Assembly (NCBI RefSeq): GCF_963676735.1
Contig: NZ_OY781464.1
Location: 3,195,001-3,259,000 of the forward strand
Length of the DNA: 64,000 nucleotides
DNA from: an uncultured Draconibacterium sp.
GTDB taxonomy: Bacteria; Bacteroidota; Bacteroidia; Bacteroidales; Prolixibacteraceae
Direction: 5' to 3'
Part shown: piece after piece, positions 1 to 8,568 of the stretch
Layout of the letters: every line of letters begins with the position of its first letter
Numbering within the stretch: position 1 is the stretch's first letter
The notes under the pieces: generated by a model
The model's input: only the letters and a program-made list of their open reading frames with translations
Told to the model about the DNA's origin: nothing
Database searches by the model: none
Program-made: the position numbers and the translations under genes

Positions 1-925
1 AAAATTCAATAATGTCCGCGAGGTTACTAATAGTCCTATTGAATAAATCACTGAATGCAATATCATCTTTCGACAAAAATTGTTTGTTTTTAATTTTTGA
101 AAGAAGTAGCAATGATTTATTTAATCCTGACAGCCGCTTAAAGGTATCGATGATATCTCCAATATTTTGAAGTTGCTTCTCTGTTAAACCCTCATTTTCG
201 GCCAAAACTTCCAATTTATGAATACCAATTGCCAGAGGGGTTTGCATTTCGTGCGAAACATTCTCGATAAAGTGTTTTTGACTCTCAAAAATTTTAATAT
301 TGGTATCAATCAAGTTTTTAACCGAATTGTTTAGCAATACGAATTCTTTAATTTTTGTGGGTCCCATTTGTCTTGCAGGCAATCGTTTATCTAATCTAAA
401 ATCATTTAAATAATCCAAAACCTGGTAAAAAGGTTTCCATGTTTTTTTTAAGGTCAGCGTATTTACCAGGTAGGTACTTAGTAATAAAAACAAAAACATC
501 GAGGCAAGTGAAACAAGAAGTTTGTTAATTAATTTCGCCCTGTTCAGTTCTTGTGAAAGAACTTTCATTTCGTAATATTTACCATTATCTGCAACAAAGG
601 CAGTTGTTAGTACTCTGGCCTCGAAGCTATTTTGCTTAAGAGGCGAATAAATCAAGGTGTCTTTATACGTGTCGATTACTTTTAGGGCATAGTCTTCTTC
701 TACTTCTGTTACAATGTATTTATTTTTACCAAACTCTTGGTTTTGAATTATCAGGGTATCATTTTTCAGGTTATCAATTATAACAATTTTATAATCAGAT
801 AATCCCTCGTCAACAGAAGTTTTTACATGATTTAAAAGTTGAGAGTAAAACAAAACGGCCCATAAGCCTATTGTTACAAATAAAATTGCAGAAAGAAAGA
901 AAAGCGTATGGTTTAAGAGCTTCAT
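1..925 (-). CDS. Sensor histidine kinase, C-terminus cut off by the window edge
   Basis: I translated this myself because the gene runs off the left edge; 308 residues are visible. It has a membrane segment at about residues 7-28, a sensor region of about 105 residues, a second membrane segment at about 136-156, and then a HAMP-like linker. The dimerisation and phosphoacceptor helix contains FIENVSHEMQTPLAI, with His225 as the probable autophosphorylation site. The ATPase domain lies outside the window. The start ATG overlaps the stop of the response-regulator gene as ATGA (922-925), so the two are translationally coupled and form a two-component pair. The signal is unknown. The pair sits beside a pectin operon, which hints at a role in its control, but nothing in the sequence proves it; envelope stress or another signal is equally possible. 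Confidence 0.9.
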   Translation of the reverse strand, partial: MKLLNHTLFFLSAILFVTIGLWAVLFYSQLLNHVKTSVDEGLSDYKIVIIDNLKNDTLIIQNQEFGKNKYIVTEVEEDYALKVIDTYKDTLIYSPLKQNSFEARVLTTAFVADNGKYYEMKVLSQELNRAKLINKLLVSLASMFLFLLLSTYLVNTLTLKKTWKPFYQVLDYLNDFRLDKRLPARQMGPTKIKEFVLLNNSVKNLIDTNIKIFESQKHFIENVSHEMQTPLAIGIHKLEVLAENEGLTEKQLQNIGDIIDTFKRLSGLNKSLLLLSKIKNKQFLSKDDIAFSDLFNRTISNLADIIEF

Positions 926-1599
926 TTGGTAGTTAATTTGTAACCAATTCCATACACCGTGTTAATTTCAATTTGCGCCTGATAAGTGCGCAACTTTTTT
1001 CTTAGGTTTTTCACCTGCGAATAAATAAAATCAAAATCGTCGGCCTGGTCTATGTAATCGCCCCAAATGTTCTCTGCAATAGCCGATTTGCTAACAATTC
1101 TGTTTTTATTCATGACGAGAAAAACCAGGATATCAAACTCTTTTCGATTAAGATCTAGAACCTGATCGTTAACAAGCGTAAGTCTTTCGTCAAAACTAAT
1201 TTTCACATTCTGAATTTCAACAAACCTGTTGCTGTCTCCATTTTTTCGTCGTAGCACCGACTTTATGCGGGCATTTAACTCGGCCATATGGAAGGGCTTG
1301 GTAAGATAATCGTCTGCACCAAGTTCAAGTCCTTTCACTTTATCGTCGATTGAATTTTTAGCTGAAATAATAATTACACCATCCGTTTTATCCAGTTTCG
1401 ACAATTCTCTTAACAAGGATAAACCGTTTCCATCGGGCAACATAATATCAAGAAGCATACAATCATAATCGTAGGATACAATTTTATCCAAAGCACTTCT
1501 GTAATCAACGGCCTCTTCTACCAGGTAATTCTCGCTCTTCAAAAAATTACGAATTAATTCTCTTATTTCCGGTTCATCTTCAATTAATAGAATCTTCAT
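922..1599 (-). CDS. OmpR/PhoB-family response regulator
   Basis: This 225-residue protein has a receiver domain at about residues 1-118 and a winged-helix DNA-binding domain at about 128-224. The acidic pocket is ED at 7-8, the phosphoacceptor is Asp51 in LLDIMLPDGNG, and the conserved lysine is Lys101 in TKPF. The C-terminal motif VYGIGYKL is typical of the OmpR winged helix. It is the first gene of the pair, with the kinase following through an ATGA overlap. A pair of identical 10-base repeats lies just upstream at 1617-1659 and could be its own binding site. The family is certain; the target genes are not known. Confidence 0.95.
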   Translation of the reverse strand: MKILLIEDEPEIRELIRNFLKSENYLVEEAVDYRSALDKIVSYDYDCMLLDIMLPDGNGLSLLRELSKLDKTDGVIIISAKNSIDDKVKGLELGADDYLTKPFHMAELNARIKSVLRRKNGDSNRFVEIQNVKISFDERLTLVNDQVLDLNRKEFDILVFLVMNKNRIVSKSAIAENIWGDYIDQADDFDFIYSQVKNLRKKLRTYQAQIEINTVYGIGYKLTTK

Positions 1600-1616
1600 T
1601 CAGTATTACTATTTAC

Positions 1617-1659
1617 TTCAAACGATCTTTATCGTAAAGTTTTCTTTTTTTCAAACGAT
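1617..1659. repeat. Direct repeat TTCAAACGAT, twice, 33 bases apart
   Basis: The 10-mer TTCAAACGAT occurs at 1617-1626 and again at 1650-1659. The 33-base spacing is about three helical turns, which would put both copies on the same DNA face. It lies 18 bases upstream of the response-regulator start. OmpR-type regulators bind direct repeats, usually closer together, so an autoregulatory site is plausible but unproven. Confidence 0.35.
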
Positions 1660-1718
1660 GATAGTTTACTGCATAAATGTCATTGCTCTGATTAATGTAT
1701 TCACTCCTTAATTCTTCT

Positions 1719-3341
1719 TTATTCTATTTCACGAATCTGTTCTTTCGAGATCTTGTCATCAATTTTAATATTCTCAGATTCTCCGGTTATTTTCACCAAT
1801 TCTCTACTCAGATTATGTTTAACATTGAGTAGGTTTGCCCCTGATACAGTATTAAAAACAAATGGCGTTTTCCCCGGCTCTGTTTTAAGAACCTCCACAT
1901 TTTCCATGCTGATGTTACTGCTGAATGAAATTTTTGCAAACGATCCTGTTTTGTTCGAAACCGACAGGTTTTCGAAAGAGATATCTTGTGCATCTACTAC
2001 CTCAACGCCCAGGTTACCACCCAAACGAATATTTTTTAAACTAACGTTTTTCACCGGCATTTCAGGAATACCAATTATTTGCACTACGTTACGTTTGGCA
2101 AAATCGCAGCTTACATTTTCGTAATGAATATTTTCTATAACAGGCGTTCCGCTTGTTACTTCCTGCGCCGGCAGCCTATCACCCCCGGTGTACATCATGT
2201 TTATGCGAATGGCTTCGCGTTCAATGGTATCTGCTGATATGTTTTTAAACCAGCAGTTGCGCACATAACCGCCTCTTCCACGCGCTGTTTTAATCCGGAT
2301 AACGCGGTCGGTACCATTAAAGCGGCAGTTGTGGGCATACACATTTTCTACCCCACCCGACATTTCGCTGCCAATAACAATACCGCCATGCCCCTGAAGG
2401 CCCTTGTTATGGCGTATCAGAATATTTTTGCAGGGCATTGCAATTCGCCTTCCATCTTTATTTCTTCCTGATTTTATGGTTATACAATCATCACCGGTAT
2501 CCAGCGTATTGTACTCAATCAAAACATTTTTACATGAGTTTGGATTTATACCATCGCCATTAGGACAGTCGCCATACTCGCCATTGGTTAACACATAAAC
2601 GCCTCTAACCATTAGGTTTTCGCAAAAACTGGGATTAATGGTCCAAAAAGCACCATACCTGAATGTAACACCTTCGAGCAAAATATTTTTACAGTATAAA
2701 GGGCCAAAAAAAACAGGAGGTAAAAAGCGCTCTAAACTGCCAAAACGTCTTTCATTTAAAGGCACTTCGTTTTCATTCATTTCTTTTAGCAGGGCATTGC
2801 TTTTCCAAAAACCTTCGGTATTGCGTTGTTCCCACCAGGGTTTGCCTTGCCCGTTAAGTACTCCTTTGCCGGTAATTGCAATATTGTCCTGTTCAAAAGC
2901 GTAAATAAATGGCGAATAAGAATACACCTCAGAGCCTTCCCAATTGGTTAGTACTGCCGGCAGGTAGTCGGTAAACTCCTGACTAAAAACCAATTCTGCA
3001 TCTTCCTGCAGGTGCAAGTTAATATTGCTAAGCAACACAATTGGGCCAGTCAGCCATTTTCCGGCCGGAACGATAACTTTTCCGCCACCTTTTGCGGCAA
3101 GCTCAGTAATGGCTCTATTAATGGCTTCGGTATTTTTTATAGTGCCCCCTTCTTTAGCACCATAATCTTTTATATTAACCGTTACATCAGGGAAAACCGG
3201 TTTTTTAAAATTAAACTCGCCAAATGGTGTTTTAAAGGGTTCGATATTTTCGGGCATTTGGGCATTAGCAATTGCTGCCAGTCCAAGGGCAAATACAACT
3301 ATTATTAAAAATTTTATATTCATTTTTTCGGTTTTTAGCAT
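1719..3341 (-). CDS. Glycoside hydrolase family 28 (polygalacturonase-type), secreted
   Basis: This 540-residue protein hydrolyses alpha-1,4-linked galacturonic acid or a related pectin linkage, probably in the periplasm or at the surface. It has a signal peptide ending near residue 28 and then a right-handed beta-helix that opens with VNIKDYGAKEGG. The GH28 signature sites are present in order: NGDGIN at 261-266, GDDC at 283-286, GHG at 317-319 and RIK at 349-351. The first motif is NGDGIN, not the common NTDG. A second ATG at 3323 gives a shorter and more standard signal peptide (MNIKFLII) and may be the true start. It is the last gene of the ABC-importer operon, 19 bases after PL10. Exo- or endo-action and specificity for homogalacturonan or rhamnogalacturonan cannot be told by eye. 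Confidence 0.93.
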   Translation of the reverse strand: MLKTEKMNIKFLIIVVFALGLAAIANAQMPENIEPFKTPFGEFNFKKPVFPDVTVNIKDYGAKEGGTIKNTEAINRAITELAAKGGGKVIVPAGKWLTGPIVLLSNINLHLQEDAELVFSQEFTDYLPAVLTNWEGSEVYSYSPFIYAFEQDNIAITGKGVLNGQGKPWWEQRNTEGFWKSNALLKEMNENEVPLNERRFGSLERFLPPVFFGPLYCKNILLEGVTFRYGAFWTINPSFCENLMVRGVYVLTNGEYGDCPNGDGINPNSCKNVLIEYNTLDTGDDCITIKSGRNKDGRRIAMPCKNILIRHNKGLQGHGGIVIGSEMSGGVENVYAHNCRFNGTDRVIRIKTARGRGGYVRNCWFKNISADTIEREAIRINMMYTGGDRLPAQEVTSGTPVIENIHYENVSCDFAKRNVVQIIGIPEMPVKNVSLKNIRLGGNLGVEVVDAQDISFENLSVSNKTGSFAKISFSSNISMENVEVLKTEPGKTPFVFNTVSGANLLNVKHNLSRELVKITGESENIKIDDKISKEQIREIE

Positions 3342-3360
3342 TTTAATTTCTGCATGTAAG

Positions 3361-4446
3361 TTATTTCACTCCCCATTTCTTCTTCCACCCGGGGTAGCTG
3401 TTTAATACCTTCTGTGGGCTATCGGTATACCACCTGTAACCACCACGGCGTTCGATGCCAATTTCTGCCAGTGTTTTCTTTTTTATTCCATCACGGTCGC
3501 AGAAAAAAGGCTCACCTGTATCTAAATCGTAGAAGCGGGCCCAAATTGCCGGTGCTTCATTATCTGCAATTACACGCTTATCTTTTTCACCATTATTACG
3601 AAAGCGTTCCACCCTTATACCTTCAATTTTGTGTTCTTCAAACCAGCTGATTGCTCCGTTAACAGCCGCAATAATTTCAGGTGAAGGATGTTGAATCTCC
3701 ATCAGTAAAGAAACAATTCCAACCGACTCGGCTCCGCTGTACGAAGGAAGCTCGTATGCCCTGGCTTTGGCAGGAGCAAAGTTATTTCTGTTGTGCTGGG
3801 CACACCAAACAGTTGGTTTTCCATTAACAATAATCTGCGTTTTTAATATGCAGTCAATTCCTTTTTCATAAGCCTTTTCAATTCTTTTTAACAGCGGCGC
3901 ACCCAATTCCAAGGTAGCAAATTCATTTGAATCCGACATCAGGTCTTTCAAAAAATTCATGGTATTAACCATGGCATTATCGTTATAGGTAATGTGCTGA
4001 TAGTATCCTTTCCGAATGGGATAAAACTGAGGCCAACCGCCACTTTCGTATTGCGAATCAAGCAGGTACTCAATACCCTTTAAAACACTTTTTTTGTAGT
4101 TTTCGTTGCCTGTACTTTTGTACATTTTTGCCAGAAACCACAATTGTGTGGACGTAGCACCATTATCCATTGTTGGCTGACCAAGATGTTTTTTACTGTT
4201 TTGTTTTTCAGAAAGAATCTCATCAATATCGTTTGACGTGAGCTTTACAGCCATATCGATATTTTTTGGCCAGCCGCCGGTTTTGTGCTGATATACCAGA
4301 AGATTGTCGGCAATACGCCTGGCCTCCGGGCTGCTATACCATTCACCCTCTTGTTTTTGTGCCGCTTTCCAGCTCAGTTGTGTTTCCTGTGCCTTGACTT
4401 CACCAAAAAACATTAGCATTAAAACCAGATAAAATAGAGTTTTCAT
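3361..4446 (-). CDS. Pectate lyase family 10, secreted
   Basis: This 361-residue protein is predicted to cut polygalacturonate by calcium-dependent beta-elimination, giving unsaturated oligogalacturonides. It has a signal peptide (MKTLFYLVLMLMFFGEVKAQ) and an alpha-helical toroid. Family landmarks are TGGWPKN at 56-62, DNGATSTQ at 94-101, SGGWPQFYP at 135-143, TYNDNAMVN near 153-161 and IWARFYDLDTGEPFF at 301-315, all typical of PL10. Length matches a single catalytic domain with no binding module. It lies 5 bases downstream of the ABC permease gene and just upstream of GH28, so lyase, hydrolase and importer are probably made together. Confidence 0.93.
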   Translation of the reverse strand: MKTLFYLVLMLMFFGEVKAQETQLSWKAAQKQEGEWYSSPEARRIADNLLVYQHKTGGWPKNIDMAVKLTSNDIDEILSEKQNSKKHLGQPTMDNGATSTQLWFLAKMYKSTGNENYKKSVLKGIEYLLDSQYESGGWPQFYPIRKGYYQHITYNDNAMVNTMNFLKDLMSDSNEFATLELGAPLLKRIEKAYEKGIDCILKTQIIVNGKPTVWCAQHNRNNFAPAKARAYELPSYSGAESVGIVSLLMEIQHPSPEIIAAVNGAISWFEEHKIEGIRVERFRNNGEKDKRVIADNEAPAIWARFYDLDTGEPFFCDRDGIKKKTLAEIGIERRGGYRWYTDSPQKVLNSYPGWKKKWGVK

Positions 4447-4451
4447 TTATA

Positions 4452-5426
4452 CTACTTTTCTTTTGAATTTATCTTCTCAATAACTACTGCAAGTAGAATT
4501 ACAAAACCTTTTATAACCTGTTGCCAGAATGGCGATACATTGAGAAGCACCAAGCCATTGTTAAGCACACCAATAATTAAAGCTCCCTGTACGGTTCCCA
4601 TAATTGTTCCTTTGCCGCCTGATAGCGAGGTTCCGCCAATAACTACGGCTGCAATAGAATCCAATTCGAATCCAAAACCAGCATTCGGTTGGGCCGAATC
4701 AAGACGAGAGGTAACCAAAATACCACCAATTCCGGCCAATGCACCTGCAATGGAATACACGATTACTTTTATGCGGTTAATTTTTAAACCAGATAGTTTA
4801 GCGGCTGTTTCGTTACCGCCAATGGCATAAATATGCCGCCCCAGCGTAGTTCGTTTGGTTAACACCACGGCTACCAAAACCACCACTGCCGAAATCCAAA
4901 CCGGCATGGGAATTCCGAGAAACCACCCCGTACCTATAAAAGCCATATTATCGCCCAAACCTGTAATGGGGAAACCACCGGTCCATAGCATGGTTAATCC
5001 CCGGGCAATGGTAAGCATGGCTAATGTTGCCACAAAGGGCGGTACTTTAAAACGGGTTATGGTGATACCGTTAAACCACCCCAGAAAGGTTCCTACCAGT
5101 GTGCCGCCAACCAGTGCACCAAGCAGGGTGAAACCAATGTAGGCATTTACGCTTTCTATTTCAGCTCCAAATTTTAGCATTCCGGCCGTTACGGCACCTG
5201 CCAAAGCCAATATTGAACCTACCGAAAGATCAATTCCCCCGGTTAAAATTACCAAGGTCATTCCAACCGATATTACCATATTTACCGATATCTGGCGCAT
5301 GACGTTCCAGGTATTTTCGGTAGTTAAAAACCGGTCGGACAAAAAACTTAATGCTACACACATTACTACCAAAGCAATAATGGATTGAAATTTTACCAGG
5401 TTATGTTTTAAGCTTGTTGCTGTCAT
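4452..5426 (-). CDS. Ribose/xylose-type sugar ABC transporter permease (RbsC-like)
   Basis: This 324-residue integral membrane protein has about ten hydrophobic segments and belongs to the BPD_transp_2 family of monosaccharide permeases. Recognisable stretches are SVGMTLVILTGGIDLSVGS near residues 52-70, the conserved loop LGRHIYAIGGNETAAKLSG before the last third, and AAVVIGGTSLSGGKG. It is the only permease gene, so a homodimer is expected, as in RbsC. It lies 4 bases after the ATPase gene in one operon. The substrate is probably a monosaccharide. The neighbouring pectin enzymes suggest a pectin-derived sugar, while the family name alone would suggest a pentose. Confidence 0.94.
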   Translation of the reverse strand: MTATSLKHNLVKFQSIIALVVMCVALSFLSDRFLTTENTWNVMRQISVNMVISVGMTLVILTGGIDLSVGSILALAGAVTAGMLKFGAEIESVNAYIGFTLLGALVGGTLVGTFLGWFNGITITRFKVPPFVATLAMLTIARGLTMLWTGGFPITGLGDNMAFIGTGWFLGIPMPVWISAVVVLVAVVLTKRTTLGRHIYAIGGNETAAKLSGLKINRIKVIVYSIAGALAGIGGILVTSRLDSAQPNAGFGFELDSIAAVVIGGTSLSGGKGTIMGTVQGALIIGVLNNGLVLLNVSPFWQQVIKGFVILLAVVIEKINSKEK

Positions 5427-5430
5427 AATT

Positions 5431-6966
5431 TTATTCTTTTTCCTGAAGAGCCGCTTTCATTATTATCTCCTCAGTGGCCTCGGCCCGTTTTAGGTTTGCT
5501 GTTAATTTTGATTCTGATAATACAAGGATATTGTCGGCAATGGCAAGTATTTCAGGCAACTCCGATGAAACAACGATTATTCCCATACTCTGTGCTGCCA
5601 GTTCAGAAATAAGCTTGTAAATTTCGGTTTTAGCCCCTACATCAATACCGCGGGTGGGTTCATCAAGCAATAATATTTTTGGGTTTGTAGCCAGCCATTT
5701 GGCAATTACCACTTTCTGCTGGTTTCCGCCACTTAATTGCTCCACCGTTTGTTTTCCCGATGAGACTTTTGTTCTTAATTTCTCAACAAAATGGGCACTT
5801 AATTCTGCTTCTTGTTTCTTATTGATAAAAGTGTAATTCGACACATTTCCGAGACTGGCAAGGCTGGTATTTTTGGCCACATTCATATTTAAAATAAGCC
5901 CTTGCACTTTGCGATCTTCCGGTACTAAAGCAATGCCGGCAGCAATGGCATCGTTCACGCTTTTTATCTTTTTGGTTTGCCCTTCAATGATAATTTTTCC
6001 GCTAACATATTTCGGATGTAATCCGAAAACAGCTTCGAGCACTTCTGTTCTTCCGGCGCCCATTAAACCGCAAATTCCCAATACTTCACCTTTTTTCAGG
6101 CTAAAACTTACATTGCTAACCAAAAAATCCTTTTTATTCTCGGGGTTTCTGAAATTCAGGTTTTCAACCTTTAAGATTTCTTCTGACCTGCTTGAGTCTT
6201 CTTTTGAAAAACTGTCTTTTAAATCGCGCCCAACCATTAATTGTATCAGCTGGTCGTGCGAAGTGCCTTTCATCATTCCCGATCCCATGCTTTTCCCATC
6301 ACGGAGTACCGAATACCGGTCGGCAATTTCAAACAGTTCGTTTAGCTTATGTGAGATATAAACAATGGCTACTCCTTTGGTTTTTAACTCGTTAATGATT
6401 TTAAAAAGTAACTCCACCTCATGGTCGCTAATTGCCGATGTTGGCTCATCCATAATTAGTACCTGCGAATCGAGCAACAAGGCTTTTGCAATTTCAACAA
6501 GCTGTTGCTGGCCAACCCTAAGTTGATTAACCGGTGTTGACGGGTGTACATCAAGATGTAAGCGATGCAGCAGCTTTTTAGCCTGCTTATTCATTGCCGG
6601 GTAATCCAACAAACCTAAACGGTTGGTAATTTCATTTCCGAGGAAAAGATTTTCGGTAATACTTAGGTGTGGAATAAGGTTTAACTCCTGATGAATGATT
6701 ACCACTCCTTTTTCGCCGGCTTCCTTAGGATTTTTAAATGCTACGCCATGCCCATTAAGCAGCACTTGGCCGCTATAATCGGGATAAACCCCGGAAATAA
6801 CTTTCATCAAAGTTGATTTACCTGCACCATTTTCACCAATAATAGCAGTTACTTCGCCAGGGTATATTGCCAAATCAACATCTTTTAGCGCATACACCCC
6901 TGCAAAGTCTTTCGACACCTTCCTGACTTCAAGAACAGGATTTATGATATTAACTACTTCTGCCAT
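5431..6966 (-). CDS. Sugar ABC transporter ATP-binding protein, two fused ABC domains (RbsA-like)
   Basis: This 511-residue cytoplasmic protein has the double-ATPase layout of RbsA, XylG and MglA. Domain one has Walker A GENGAGKS near residues 43-50, the signature LRVGQQQLVEIAKALL and Walker B VLIMDEPTSAI. Domain two has the family's degenerate P-loop GLMGAGRTE, the signature LSGGNQQKVVIAKWL and Walker B ILLLDEPTRGIDVGAK. It powers import together with the permease and the binding lipoprotein. Its start overlaps the end of the DUF2291 gene by 17 bases, suggesting coupled translation. The family call is secure; the substrate is not. Confidence 0.95.
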   Translation of the reverse strand: MAEVVNIINPVLEVRKVSKDFAGVYALKDVDLAIYPGEVTAIIGENGAGKSTLMKVISGVYPDYSGQVLLNGHGVAFKNPKEAGEKGVVIIHQELNLIPHLSITENLFLGNEITNRLGLLDYPAMNKQAKKLLHRLHLDVHPSTPVNQLRVGQQQLVEIAKALLLDSQVLIMDEPTSAISDHEVELLFKIINELKTKGVAIVYISHKLNELFEIADRYSVLRDGKSMGSGMMKGTSHDQLIQLMVGRDLKDSFSKEDSSRSEEILKVENLNFRNPENKKDFLVSNVSFSLKKGEVLGICGLMGAGRTEVLEAVFGLHPKYVSGKIIIEGQTKKIKSVNDAIAAGIALVPEDRKVQGLILNMNVAKNTSLASLGNVSNYTFINKKQEAELSAHFVEKLRTKVSSGKQTVEQLSGGNQQKVVIAKWLATNPKILLLDEPTRGIDVGAKTEIYKLISELAAQSMGIIVVSSELPEILAIADNILVLSESKLTANLKRAEATEEIIMKAALQEKE

Positions 6967-7591
6967 CAGATAAGATTGCTTTTACCGGAATTACCTTTAT
7001 TTGAGCAGGTATTTCTTCGTCGATTTTTAATTCTGCTACACCAGCAAATTCTATTTTTTTACCTATAGCTGCAGATTTTGTTAAACGGGAAATTATCTTA
7101 CTCCGCACCAGCTTATTCAGCTCAATAGACACATTGTTGAAATCCGTCATATTTACAAAATCATTAATCTCAACCTGCCCCGAGCCATCGCGTACGGCAT
7201 TTCCAAAAATAAAAGCTGTAGCAATCTGTACCGTATCGTTAAGGCCGGTTACCACATCAATATATTCGTTGCTAATTTCAACAATAATGCCCGTACCCTG
7301 CAGCATAAAATAATGTGTTTTGGCAATCCCCAGCTTTCTTCCAAATTGTGCAAAAGCCTTTTCAGGATCTGCATTTAACTGCTCCAGTAAATTGTTTACT
7401 TCAGGAGTATTTTTACTGACTTCAGGAAGTTTTTCGGTCCAGACTTTTAAAGCATAATCAGCCGCATTAAATTCGGTTTTGAGATTAGCGGCCTGGTATT
7501 CCTGTAGGTTTTGTACATCAAACGACAAATACACCACCACCAATGCAAGTACTATTCCCAAAATATATTTGAACAATTTCTTCATTATCAT
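6950..7591 (-). CDS. DUF2291 membrane-anchored periplasmic protein
   Basis: This 213-residue protein has an N-terminal membrane anchor or uncleaved signal (residues about 4-24) and a periplasmic domain. It resembles the DUF2291 family, which is often encoded with ribose-type ABC importers and whose function is unknown. A stretch near residues 95-125 with GTGIIVEISNEYIDVVTGLNDTVQIATAFIFGNAVRDGSG is the most family-like part. It lies between the binding-protein and ATPase genes, overlapping the latter by 17 bases. A second ATG two codons in (7585) is an equally good start. A helper role in substrate delivery or importer assembly is inference. Confidence 0.8.
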   Translation of the reverse strand: MIMKKLFKYILGIVLALVVVYLSFDVQNLQEYQAANLKTEFNAADYALKVWTEKLPEVSKNTPEVNNLLEQLNADPEKAFAQFGRKLGIAKTHYFMLQGTGIIVEISNEYIDVVTGLNDTVQIATAFIFGNAVRDGSGQVEINDFVNMTDFNNVSIELNKLVRSKIISRLTKSAAIGKKIEFAGVAELKIDEEIPAQIKVIPVKAILSDGRSS

Positions 7592-7592
7592 T

Positions 7593-8555
7593 TTAATTAG
7601 ATTTCAAATATTTCGAAACATTTTCTGCGGTAACCAATTGTACTTCTACAGGCATTTTACTGTCGAAGCTGGCTTCTCCCCGAATCTGTTGATCAGCAAA
7701 TTCTGCTGATTTCCGGGCCATAAGCACCGGAAACTGCATTACAGTTGCAGCTATTTTTCCTTCGGCGATGGCATTTATAGCATCGTCTGAGCCATCGAAA
7801 CCAAATACTTTTATTTCATCGGCTTTTCCGGCAGCCAACACCGCCTGGTAAGCGCCTAAAGCCATGGCGTCGTTTCCACAAAAAACAGCATCAATTTCGG
7901 GCTGTGCCTGCATAATCGTTTCCATTACGTCCATCGCCTTGTTTCGGTCGAAATCGGCACTTTGTTGTGCCACCATTTTTAATCCCGGAAACTCATCAAC
8001 CACACTGTGAAATCCGCTGGAACGATTCCAGGTATTATTATCGCCCACCAAACCAAGTATTTCAACATAGTTGCCTTGCTGTTTCATTTCTTTTACAAAG
8101 TATTCTCCCAATTTTACGCAACCGGTAAAATTATCCGACAATAATTGCGAAGCTGCCGCATCTTTCGAGTTTATCTCGCGATCCATACAAAAGGTTGGAA
8201 TACCTGCGGCTTTTGCCCGTTTTACATTCAGCACCGAACCATCGGCATCAGTAGGATTAAATAAAATAGCCTGATAGCCCATGGCAATAATATTATCGAA
8301 ATGCTCTGCTTCTTTGGCCGAATTATTTTGCGAATCGAAAATTTGCGCTTCGTACCCCAACTCGCGTGCCCTTTGGGCTGCTGATTCTCCCAAAACCACA
8401 AACCACGGGTTATTAAGTGTTGAAATAACTACCGCTATTTTTTTTTCAGTAAGCGCAGAATTGTTTTGTTTTTTATTGGAGCAAGCCGGAAAAATGTTTC
8501 CTGTAACAACAAGCAGCAATAAAAACCAGGTTGTATTTGTTTTTAGTTTTTGCAT
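7593..8555 (-). CDS. Ribose-type sugar-binding lipoprotein (RbsB-like, Peripla_BP_4)
   Basis: This 320-residue protein is the periplasmic sugar-binding component of the ABC importer. It has a lipoprotein signal with lipobox FPAC, so it is probably membrane-tethered. The mature part has the two-lobe fold, with KKIAVVISTLNNPWFVVLGESAAQRARELGYEAQIFDSQ, NPTDADGSVLNVKRAKAAGIP and VFCGNDAMALGAYQAV as typical marks. I chose ATG at 8555. An upstream in-frame TTG at 8579 would overlap the DUF1593 gene by 11 bases and spoil the signal peptide. Ligands in this family include ribose, xylose, galactose and allose. Aromatic and acidic ligand residues cannot be assigned by eye. Confidence 0.92.
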   Translation of the reverse strand: MQKLKTNTTWFLLLLVVTGNIFPACSNKKQNNSALTEKKIAVVISTLNNPWFVVLGESAAQRARELGYEAQIFDSQNNSAKEAEHFDNIIAMGYQAILFNPTDADGSVLNVKRAKAAGIPTFCMDREINSKDAAASQLLSDNFTGCVKLGEYFVKEMKQQGNYVEILGLVGDNNTWNRSSGFHSVVDEFPGLKMVAQQSADFDRNKAMDVMETIMQAQPEIDAVFCGNDAMALGAYQAVLAAGKADEIKVFGFDGSDDAINAIAEGKIAATVMQFPVLMARKSAEFADQQIRGEASFDSKMPVEVQLVTAENVSKYLKSN

Positions 8556-8568
8556 ACATCGTTTATTA

